NCBI GenBank assembly: GCA_944324045.1
Contig: CALUUT010000079.1
Location: 1-40,460 of the forward strand
Reading direction: 5' to 3'
Source of the DNA: an uncultured Desulfovibrionaceae bacterium
GTDB taxonomy: Bacteria; Desulfobacterota; Desulfovibrionia; Desulfovibrionales; Desulfovibrionaceae
DNA length: 40,460 nucleotides
Translations under genes and position numbers: made by a program
Notes under the pieces: model-generated
What the model saw: only the letters and a program-made list of their open reading frames with translations
What the model was told of the DNA's origin: nothing
The model's database searches: none
In this document: positions 34,733-40,460 of the stretch, in pieces
How positions within the stretch are numbered: position 1 is the stretch's first letter
Layout of the letters: the number at the start of each line of letters is the position of its first letter

Positions 34733-35764
34733 ATGCTCCCCAAGCTGCCTGAAACGCTTCCGGCGAAACTTCAGGATATGCCGCCTGAAGCCGCCCGTTT
34801 TTGTCTGGGAATAAAAAAATTCCTTGATGGTCTCGTTAAAGATTTTTCTGAAAAAAGACATGGACTGTCTTTGCTGCTGGCCGTTTCCGGCGGCGCGGAC
34901 TCTGTTTCCATGCTTTCCGCTTTTGCCTGCCTTTCCGCATCGTATGATATTTCCTTTGAAGTCTGTCATATTGACCATGGGCTTCGTCCCGAAGCGCGCG
35001 AAGAAGCCGCATGGGTCGCGGCGTTATGCCGAAAAATGCATGCGCCATGCCATATGCGCGATGCAAACGTGCGAAAATACGCGCGCGCCCGCGGCATGGG
35101 ACTGGAAGAAGCCGGGCGTTTTCTGCGGTATGAAGCGCTTGAGGCTGTGCGCAAAAAACAGGGCCTTCGCTGCATTGCTCTGGCCCACACTGCCAACGAT
35201 CTTGCCGAAGACATACTCATGCGCCTGATTCGCGGAGCGGGCTGGCCGGCGCTTGGCGGAATGCCCGCATATGACGAAAAAAGAAACATCATCCGGCCGC
35301 TGCTCTTCATGCCCCGTTCCCGCATCGAACATTTCCTGGACGCTATCGGCTTGCCGTTTCTTGAAGATCCAAGTAATCAGGACTTGTCGTTTTTCCGGAA
35401 TCGAATCCGTCATACGCTGATGCCTCTTTTTTTACGGGAAAACCCAAAATTCATTGAGCACATGACGGAACTCAGACTACAGGCGGAACAGGATCAAAAA
35501 TTCTGGGAAGACTTTTTGCCGGAACCGGATTCTTTTTTATGCCGTTCAACTTTGGACAATATGACTGAATCCGCGCGATTCAGGCTCTACAAGCGTCAGG
35601 TGGAAAATATGGGCTGCCATCCGACCGCTTCGGCGTTAAAAACCCTGGACAAAGCCTACCAGTCGGGAAAAGGCGGTCTGTGCGTCAAATTCGCAGGCAA
35701 AGGACAGGCCCATGTCAAAGCCAAAGGCATTGTTTTCATTCCATCGGAGCGTATTCCTGAATAA
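34733..35764 (+). CDS. tilS: tRNA(Ile)-lysidine synthase
   Basis: A 343-residue ATP-pyrophosphatase. The PP-loop SGGADS is at 52-57 (AVSGGADSVSM). HIDHGLRPEAREEAAWVAALC, ALAHTANDLAEDILMRLIRGAGWPALGGM, RPLLFMPRSRIEHFL and DPSNQDLSFFRNRIR complete the TilS pattern. It converts cytidine-34 of tRNA-Ile to lysidine so that AUA codons are read correctly; this is usually essential. The N-terminal 40 residues before the PP-loop are longer than in some relatives. It follows the small hypothetical gene by 20 bases and is the last gene of the hem-tilS unit. Confidence 0.94.
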   Translation: MLPKLPETLPAKLQDMPPEAARFCLGIKKFLDGLVKDFSEKRHGLSLLLAVSGGADSVSMLSAFACLSASYDISFEVCHIDHGLRPEAREEAAWVAALCRKMHAPCHMRDANVRKYARARGMGLEEAGRFLRYEALEAVRKKQGLRCIALAHTANDLAEDILMRLIRGAGWPALGGMPAYDEKRNIIRPLLFMPRSRIEHFLDAIGLPFLEDPSNQDLSFFRNRIRHTLMPLFLRENPKFIEHMTELRLQAEQDQKFWEDFLPEPDSFLCRSTLDNMTESARFRLYKRQVENMGCHPTASALKTLDKAYQSGKGGLCVKFAGKGQAHVKAKGIVFIPSERIPE

Positions 35765-35795
35765 CATTTATGGTTTCACGCAAAATATAAACGGT

Positions 35796-35864
35796 CATGC
35801 CTGTTCATTCCGCCGCCCGCATCCCGCAACCGCCGGAATGGACAGGCATGCCGATTGCGGCATG
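35796..35864 (+). promoter_or_regulatory. Alternative hairpins in the adk leader
   Basis: A 17-bp stem with one G-U pair joins 35796-35812 (catgcctgttcattccg) to 35834-35850. A second stem joins catgccg (35847-35853) to cggcatg (35858-35864). The two share 35847-35850, so they cannot be complete at once. No T-run follows either. They lie 24-90 bases upstream of the adk start and after the tilS stop. They may be a transcript-end structure of tilS or a leader switch for adk. Confidence 0.5.
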
Positions 35865-35887
35865 ACAAGCAACATGGAGGAGTATCT

Positions 35888-36559
35888 ATGAATATTCTTA
35901 TCTTCGGCCCCAACGGCAGCGGCAAAGGCACTCAGGGCGCCATCATCAAAAAAAAGTTCAATATAGCCCATATCGAATCAGGGGCCATTTTCCGCGAACA
36001 TATTTCGCAGGGCACGGACCTTGGCAAAAAAGCCAAGGCGTATATAGACCAGGGAGAACTGGTTCCCGACGATATCACCATCCCCATGGTGCTTGAAACG
36101 CTCAAGCAAAAAGGCGGCAACGGCTGGCTTCTGGATGGCTTTCCGCGCAATATGGTCCAGGCGCACAAGCTTTGGGACGCTTTGCAAAAAGCGCATATGC
36201 CGCTTGACTATGTCGTGGAAATCAAACTCCCGCGCGATATCGCCAAACAGCGCATCATGGGACGCCGTCTTTGCGTAAACGACAACAACCATCCCAACCA
36301 TATCGCCATAGAAGCCATTAAACCCGTTAACGGCAGATGCAGAATCTGCGGCGGCGAACTGAAGACCAGACCTGACGACCAGGATGAAGCCGCCATAAAC
36401 AAGCGTCACGATATTTACTATAATGAAGAAACCGGGACCATGGCGGCCGCGCACTTCTTCAAAAAACTGGCTGAAGAAGGAAAAACGAAATACCTCGAAA
36501 TCGACGGACGGGGAACGATTGACGAGGTAACGCAGGAGCTGGAAAAACAGCTTTGCTGA
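35888..36559 (+). CDS. adk: Adenylate kinase with a Desulfovibrio-type metal site
   Basis: A 223-residue AMP/ATP phosphotransferase. The P-loop is GPNGSGKGTQ (8-17) and the AMP-site block is DGFPRN (83-88). ESGAIFREHIS and the LID region (about 126-170) are clear. In the LID Cys129-X5-His135-X15-Cys151-X2-Cys154 reproduces, at the same residue numbers, the metal site reported for the Desulfovibrio gigas enzyme, which binds Zn, Co or Fe. GGAGGAG lies 6 bases before the ATG. It follows a hairpin-rich leader; the next gene is 189 bases away. This is the clearest taxonomic marker in the window. Confidence 0.96.
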   Translation: MNILIFGPNGSGKGTQGAIIKKKFNIAHIESGAIFREHISQGTDLGKKAKAYIDQGELVPDDITIPMVLETLKQKGGNGWLLDGFPRNMVQAHKLWDALQKAHMPLDYVVEIKLPRDIAKQRIMGRRLCVNDNNHPNHIAIEAIKPVNGRCRICGGELKTRPDDQDEAAINKRHDIYYNEETGTMAAAHFFKKLAEEGKTKYLEIDGRGTIDEVTQELEKQLC

Positions 36560-36748
36560 CGGCGGCTTTGCCACATCTGACGTTTCAAGCGAAAAAGGCG
36601 GCGTTCCTTTTCAATGCCGACCATTTTGCGCTTTCACGTTTTTCCGGCCTGACCGCGCGCTTTGGCGTCAGGGAGCATAAAAAGCGCCAAAAAGCATGCT
36701 GATTCGCCTCTATGCGGCCGGGCCGTTTTATCCGAAGGAGAGTAAGGC

Positions 36749-37540
36749 ATGATACAATCCGTGCATTTCACCTTTTTCAGCCCATCCGGAAAAACTCGCA
36801 GAACGCTGCAGAATATAGCGTCCGGCATACAGGGCACGCCCATTGTTGAAAAGGATATGACGTTGCCCGCGCAACGCGCCGTGGAAACGGAGTTTGACGA
36901 GAACACCCTTGTCGTCATTGGAATGCCCGTGTATTTCGGCAGAGTTCCGCATGTTTTTCATGCGGGGCTTCCCCTGCGCGGCCGCAACACGCCCGCCGTT
37001 TATGTCGCTGTTTATGGAAACCGCGACTATGAGGACGCTTTGATTGAGATGCAAAACCTTGGCGAACAAGCGGGGTTCATCTCCATCGCGGCGGCCGCGT
37101 GCGTCGCCGAGCATTCTCTTTGCCCCAGCATTGCGGCCAACAGGCCGGATGGCGACGACGCCGCAAAGCAGCGGGCCTTTGGAGAGCAGATTCTCAAACG
37201 CGCGAACGCCATATCCGAAAAAACGGAACGTCTCTCTCCTCTTAAGGTAAAAGGAAACGTTCCCTACCGGGAATATGGGACGTTGCCGGTTCCCGTCATG
37301 GACAAAAACCTCTGCATCGAATGCGGTCTTTGCGCAAGCATCTGCCCCGCAGGGGCAATCGCAAGAGGAACGTTCGAGGTCAATGCGGCGGCATGTCTCT
37401 CCTGCACCCGATGCATCAAAGCATGTCCCGCCGGAGCATGGGGACTTGAGGAAACGGCCAAACAGGCCGCCGCGGAAAAAATGGCTCATCTTGCAAAACT
37501 CTGCGCTGAACGCAGGGAGCCGGAATTTTTCTGGGCATAA
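36749..37540 (+). CDS. EFR1-type flavodoxin/ferredoxin fusion protein
   Basis: A 263-residue protein. Residues 1-170 form a flavodoxin-like domain with FTFFSPSGKTRRTLQNIA as the FMN phosphate loop and VVIGMPVYFGRVP as its second loop. Residues about 180-245 hold two 4Fe-4S cluster motifs, CIECGLCASICP and CLSCTRCIKACP. Proteins of this build (EFR1 family ferrodoxin) are thought to pass electrons between flavin and iron-sulfur centres in anaerobes; partners are unknown. AAGGAG lies 8 bases before the ATG. It starts 29 bases before mtnA (37570), so it may be co-transcribed with the methylthioadenosine genes. Whether it supplies electrons to that route is speculation. Confidence 0.88.
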   Translation: MIQSVHFTFFSPSGKTRRTLQNIASGIQGTPIVEKDMTLPAQRAVETEFDENTLVVIGMPVYFGRVPHVFHAGLPLRGRNTPAVYVAVYGNRDYEDALIEMQNLGEQAGFISIAAAACVAEHSLCPSIAANRPDGDDAAKQRAFGEQILKRANAISEKTERLSPLKVKGNVPYREYGTLPVPVMDKNLCIECGLCASICPAGAIARGTFEVNAAACLSCTRCIKACPAGAWGLEETAKQAAAEKMAHLAKLCAERREPEFFWA

Positions 37541-37569
37541 AAACCGCACTTTTCCCAAAAGGACCGAAC

Positions 37570-38697
37570 ATGTTAGTTGATGGCGTTCATTACCGTACAA
37601 TATGGATTGATAAAGACAGCGGCAAGCTCTGCATGATCAATCAGCTTGTCCTGCCCCACCGCTTTGAAATCGTTCAATGCGAGACCCATGCCGCCATGTG
37701 CGCGGCGATCAAGGACATGGTCGTACGAGGCGCTGGTCTCATAGGCGCATCCGCCGGATATGGAATGTGGCTTGGCGCGCTTGAAGCGCCTTCATCCTCA
37801 TTGTCTGAGTTTGATGAAGCCATGGTCCTGTTCGGCGACGCCCTCAAGGCCACGCGCCCTACGGCCAAAAACCTGGCCTGGGCTGTCGATCGGCAGCTTG
37901 CCGCCATAAAAAAGGGAACCTCAGTCAAGGAAAAAATTGCAATCGCCCTGAACACGGCGCAGGCCATAGCCGATGAAGACGCCGAATTCTGCCGCCGCAT
38001 CGGCGAGCACGGCAAAAAAATCATCCAGGAATTGGCCGGCGCCAAGGCAAAGACGAATCCCGGCGAGCCGGTCAATATCCTCACGCATTGCAATGCGGGA
38101 TGGCTGGCGTTTGTGGACTACGGCTCCGCGCTGTCTCCTGTTTTTGCGGCCCACGACAGCGGCATTCCGGTGCATGTATGGGTCGATGAAACCAGGCCGC
38201 GCAATCAGGGCGCAAACCTGACGGCCTGGGAACTCTCCCGGCACGGCGTCCCGCATTCTCTTATTGTGGATAATGCGGGCGGGCATCTCATGCAGCACAA
38301 CATGGTGGATATGGTGATAACCGGCGCGGACCGCGTCACCCGTTGCGGCGACGCGGCCAATAAAATCGGGACCTACCTGAAAGCCGTCGCCGCCAGGGAT
38401 TGCGGCGTTCCCTTCTATGTCGCGCTGCCTTCTTCCACATTTGATTTCGCCATGCGCGACGGCGTTGCGGAAATACCCATTGAGGAACGGGACGGCGCTG
38501 AAGTCCGTTTTGTTCAGGGCAAACTTCCCGATGGAAGCCTAGCGTCCGTGCAGATATGTCCTGACGACACCGGCGCGAGAAACTGGGGATTCGACGTGAC
38601 GCCCGCAAGACTCATAACCGGATTGATCAGCGAAAGAGGCGTCTGCCGCGCTTCGGAAGAAGCCATTCTTGAACTTTTTCAGGAGCACAGGCCATGA
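37570..38697 (+). CDS. mtnA: S-methyl-5-thioribose-1-phosphate isomerase
   Basis: A 375-residue enzyme of the eIF2B-like fold that turns methylthioribose-1-phosphate into methylthioribulose-1-phosphate. Landmarks are VVRGAGLIGASAGYGMWL (51-68), the catalytic Cys174 in THCNAGWLA, TGADRVTRCGDAANKIGTY with catalytic Asp254, and ALPSSTFD. AAGGA lies upstream of the ATG. The aldolase gene starts inside its last codons (ATGA overlap) and mtnP follows, so the three are one translationally coupled unit. Some MtnA enzymes also take 5-deoxyribose-1-phosphate, which is relevant to the finding below. Confidence 0.95.
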   Translation: MLVDGVHYRTIWIDKDSGKLCMINQLVLPHRFEIVQCETHAAMCAAIKDMVVRGAGLIGASAGYGMWLGALEAPSSSLSEFDEAMVLFGDALKATRPTAKNLAWAVDRQLAAIKKGTSVKEKIAIALNTAQAIADEDAEFCRRIGEHGKKIIQELAGAKAKTNPGEPVNILTHCNAGWLAFVDYGSALSPVFAAHDSGIPVHVWVDETRPRNQGANLTAWELSRHGVPHSLIVDNAGGHLMQHNMVDMVITGADRVTRCGDAANKIGTYLKAVAARDCGVPFYVALPSSTFDFAMRDGVAEIPIEERDGAEVRFVQGKLPDGSLASVQICPDDTGARNWGFDVTPARLITGLISERGVCRASEEAILELFQEHRP

Positions 38698-39320
38698 GTC
38701 ATGCCGCCATGCATGATGAAGGATACGTCAAATACCAGGCGCGGCACACCCTTGCGCCCGCTCCGCGGCATCCGCTTCTGGCGGCGCTTGACGCCGTGCG
38801 CACGGAACTTCACGACCTTGCCCTTATCGGAGCGTATCCAAACGGAATAGGATTTGGCAATCTCTCTTTTCGGACCAAAGGCAATCAGTTCATTATCAGC
38901 GGAAGCGGAACCGGCAGCCGGCGAATCCTTGGGGAATCAGGTTATTGTCTGGTAACGGCCTTTGACGTGGATGCAAACGCCGTGGAATGCGAAGGCCCGA
39001 TTCAGGCGTCTTCCGAGGCCATGACGCATGGCGCCGTGTATGCCGAAAATCCCGGAGCGCAATGCGTCATCCATGTCCACAGCCGCGCGCTGTTCGACCG
39101 TCTGCTTGCGCAAAACTGGCCGCATACGCCCAAAAGCGCCGCCTACGGAACGCCGGCCATGGCCAAAGCCATTGCGGAACTGGTGAAAAACAATCCCGCG
39201 GATCAGGCGCTCTTTGTTCTGGCCGGCCATGATGAAGGCATTGTGGCGTATGGCCCATCCATTGACGCCACCAAAAAACTGCTTATTACGACCGTTAAAG
39301 CTCAAGGAGCAAGCGCATGA
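38694..39320 (+). CDS. Class II aldolase/adducin family protein (probable methylthioribulose-1-phosphate aldolase)
   Basis: A 208-residue enzyme of the class II aldolase (fuculose-phosphate aldolase / AraD / MtnB) fold. IGFGNLSFRTKGNQFIISGSGTG (about 52-74) is the phosphate-binding region. EGPIQASSEAMTHGAVY carries the likely catalytic Glu. The metal ligands are the His pair in IHVHSRALF and the His in LAGHDEGIVAYG. Placed between mtnA and mtnP, its substrate should be methylthioribulose-1-phosphate. Two outcomes are known for this fold: dehydration (MtnB) or aldol cleavage to DHAP and methylthioacetaldehyde. I favour the aldolase because no mtnC or mtnD is nearby and the host appears anaerobic. 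Start and stop overlap both neighbours by four bases. Confidence 0.85.
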   Translation: MSHAAMHDEGYVKYQARHTLAPAPRHPLLAALDAVRTELHDLALIGAYPNGIGFGNLSFRTKGNQFIISGSGTGSRRILGESGYCLVTAFDVDANAVECEGPIQASSEAMTHGAVYAENPGAQCVIHVHSRALFDRLLAQNWPHTPKSAAYGTPAMAKAIAELVKNNPADQALFVLAGHDEGIVAYGPSIDATKKLLITTVKAQGASA

Positions 39321-40084
39321 ATGTAAAAATCGGAATTATAGGCGGCAGCGGCCTGGACAACCCGGATATCTTTTCCGATCCAAAGGACAAAGCCGTCTCT
39401 ACAATATGGGGAGAGCCTTCCGCGCCATTGCGTGAAGGAAAAATCGCCGGAATCCCTGTCGCCCTTTTGGGACGCCATGGACGCGAACACACCATTCCCC
39501 CCTCTCAGGTGAATTACAGGGCCAACATCCAGGCGCTCAAGGATTCCGGATGCACCCATATCCTTGCCACAACCGCCGTGGGCTCTTTGCGTGAGGAAAT
39601 TGGACGCGGAGATCTGGTCATTATTGATCAGTTCATTGACTTCACCAAACAGCGCAAAATGACCTTTCATGAACGCTTTGCTCCGCATGCCCCGGTGCAT
39701 ACCCCCATGGCGGAGCCGTTCGACGCGCGCTTGCGTCAATGCTTCATTGCCGGATGCCAAAACCGGGGATACCGTTTTCATCCTGCGGGAACCGTCATAA
39801 CCATTGAAGGCCCCCGTTTCTCCACCAGGGCTGAATCCAGAATGTTCCAGCAATGGGGCGCCGACATCATCAATATGTCCATAGCGACTGAAGTCGTTCT
39901 CGCGAATGAAGCGGGCATTCCTTATGCCGCTGTGGCCATGTCCACGGACTACGACTGCTGGAAGGAAGATGAGGCAAGCGTAAGCTGGGAAGACATTCTC
40001 AATGTTTTCAAGGCGAACGCCGCCAAGGTCACGACACTTCTTCAGGACTGCATCCCGATGGTCGCGGAACTGGAAAAAAAGTAA
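39317..40084 (+). CDS. mtnP: S-methyl-5'-thioadenosine phosphorylase
   Basis: A 255-residue nucleoside phosphorylase of the MTAP family that splits methylthioadenosine into adenine and methylthioribose-1-phosphate. It opens with KIGIIGGSGLDNPDIF. The phosphate-site segment is LGRHGREHTIPPSQVNYRANI. TAVGSLREEIGRGDLVIID, the EGPRFSTRAESRMFQQWGADI block and AVAMSTDYDCWKE complete the pattern. The DYDCWKE form is typical of MTA-specific enzymes rather than inosine phosphorylases. It overlaps the aldolase stop by four bases and closes the operon before a strong hairpin. Confidence 0.94.
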   Translation: MNVKIGIIGGSGLDNPDIFSDPKDKAVSTIWGEPSAPLREGKIAGIPVALLGRHGREHTIPPSQVNYRANIQALKDSGCTHILATTAVGSLREEIGRGDLVIIDQFIDFTKQRKMTFHERFAPHAPVHTPMAEPFDARLRQCFIAGCQNRGYRFHPAGTVITIEGPRFSTRAESRMFQQWGADIINMSIATEVVLANEAGIPYAAVAMSTDYDCWKEDEASVSWEDILNVFKANAAKVTTLLQDCIPMVAELEKK

Positions 40085-40094
40085 AAACCTGTCT

Positions 40095-40125
40095 GGCAAA
40101 GGGAAGGGCCGCCCTTCCCTTTGCC
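40095..40125. terminator. Hairpin terminator between mtnP and the comEC-like gene
   Basis: ggcaaagggaaggg (40095-40108) and cccttccctttgcc (40112-40125) form a perfect 14-bp stem with a 3-base loop. The plus strand lacks a T-run, but the minus strand has TTTTT a few bases later, so it acts best on the converging comEC-like transcript. Confidence 0.75.
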
Positions 40126-40208
40126 GTTCACCGGCGTCCCTGTCGCTGTTTCCTGGGCTCTTTCTTTTTCTACAAAAAAATTCCCCGGCTCCGTTTCTTT
40201 TTCGCGTC

Positions 40209-40460
40209 TCACTGCCGCCGCGCGGTCCGCACCTGAGCGCGTTCCCCGGCATGGTCCCACTCCACGGTGATCTGTCCGCTCATGGCGGTGGTAAGAAGCG
40301 ATATGCCGCGCGCGTCCAGGGCCTGGCGCACGACGGCGGAAGGAAAGCCCCAGGCGTTGCGAAAGCCGCAACTGGCTATGGCCGCATCCGGCCGCACCGC
40401 GTCGTAAAACGCCGGCGACATGCTGGACGCCGCTCCATGATGCGGCAGCACCAGGATTTC
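40209..40460 (-). CDS. comEC: ComEC/Rec2-like DNA internalisation protein, C-terminal fragment
   Basis: The minus strand is open to the right edge and only the last 83 or so residues are visible. EILVLPHHGAASSMSPAFYDAV, then AIASCGFRNAWGFPSAVVRQAL and ISLLTTAMSGQITVEW match the end of the C-terminal metallo-beta-lactamase domain of ComEC (PHHGS-like motif, then the SxGxxNxxGxP block). In naturally competent bacteria ComEC forms the inner-membrane DNA channel. Anaerobes without known competence also carry it. The stop at 40209 is followed by the hairpin at 40095-40125. A stand-alone MBL hydrolase is the alternative until the missing part is seen. Confidence 0.82.
   Translation of the reverse strand, partial: EILVLPHHGAASSMSPAFYDAVRPDAAIASCGFRNAWGFPSAVVRQALDARGISLLTTAMSGQITVEWDHAGERAQVRTARRQ

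Noticed and set aside
1-40460. Mobile elements, prophage, CRISPR, rRNA or tRNA genes
   Set aside because: No transposase, integrase, Cas or phage protein, no regularly spaced repeats, and no recognisable tRNA or rRNA sequence were seen.

Overview
The window looks like a housekeeping chromosomal segment from a member of the Desulfovibrionaceae (sulfate- or sulfite-reducing Desulfobacterota), with mid-range G+C and few gaps. The best taxonomic clue is the adenylate kinase: its LID carries Cys129-X5-His135-X15-Cys151-X2-Cys154, the metal site described for the Desulfovibrio gigas enzyme. The precorrin-2 dehydrogenase / HemX-like / HemA cluster and several Desulfovibrio-style neighbourhoods agree with this. 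I saw no rRNA, tRNA, CRISPR array, insertion sequence or prophage.

Layout. 1-2.0 kb: a LysR regulator (cut by the left edge) divergent from a two-gene short-chain CHR (chromate-type) transporter. 2.1-6.5 kb, minus strand: a periplasmic cyclophilin, ClpB and a CbpA-type J-protein. 6.7-9 kb: a polysaccharide deacetylase convergent with a GT9 glycosyltransferase. 9.4-11 kb: fabD and a permuted NlpC/P60-like (YiiX family) protein. 11.1-16 kb, minus strand: a complete branched-chain amino-acid ABC transporter, livKHMGF. 16.7-20.4 kb: argS, a SPOR-domain membrane protein and the lysine exporter lysO. 20.7-24.6 kb: a membrane-anchored TPR protein, then proA, nadD and another TPR protein. 25-26.3 kb: a small secreted Cys-rich protein and a type II meso-diaminopimelate dehydrogenase. 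27-31.4 kb, minus strand: a PAS/GGDEF diguanylate cyclase and two glycosyltransferases. 31.5-35.8 kb: siroheme/heme genes (precorrin-2 dehydrogenase, HemX/CcsA-like, hemA), a conserved small ORF and tilS, tightly packed. 35.9-40.1 kb: adk, a flavodoxin/ferredoxin (EFR1-type) protein, and mtnA - class II aldolase - mtnP. The right edge cuts a ComEC homologue.

How the genes fit together. The mtnA-aldolase-mtnP operon matches an oxygen-independent route for 5'-methylthioadenosine, fitting for an anaerobe that cannot use the O2-dependent MtnD step. The ddh and lysO genes both touch the DAP/lysine economy. The hem cluster feeds sirohydrochlorin to siroheme and to the alternative heme route used by sulfate reducers. 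The clearest candidates for undescribed biology are non-coding: alternative hairpins before adk, a perfect 12-bp inverted repeat before cbpA, a multi-stem element after lysO that ends in a terminator, and a cluster of GC-rich hairpins upstream of ddh. A small secreted Cys/His protein with its own promoter, palindrome and terminator is the most interesting orphan gene. I did not find a clearly novel multi-gene defence or mobile system.
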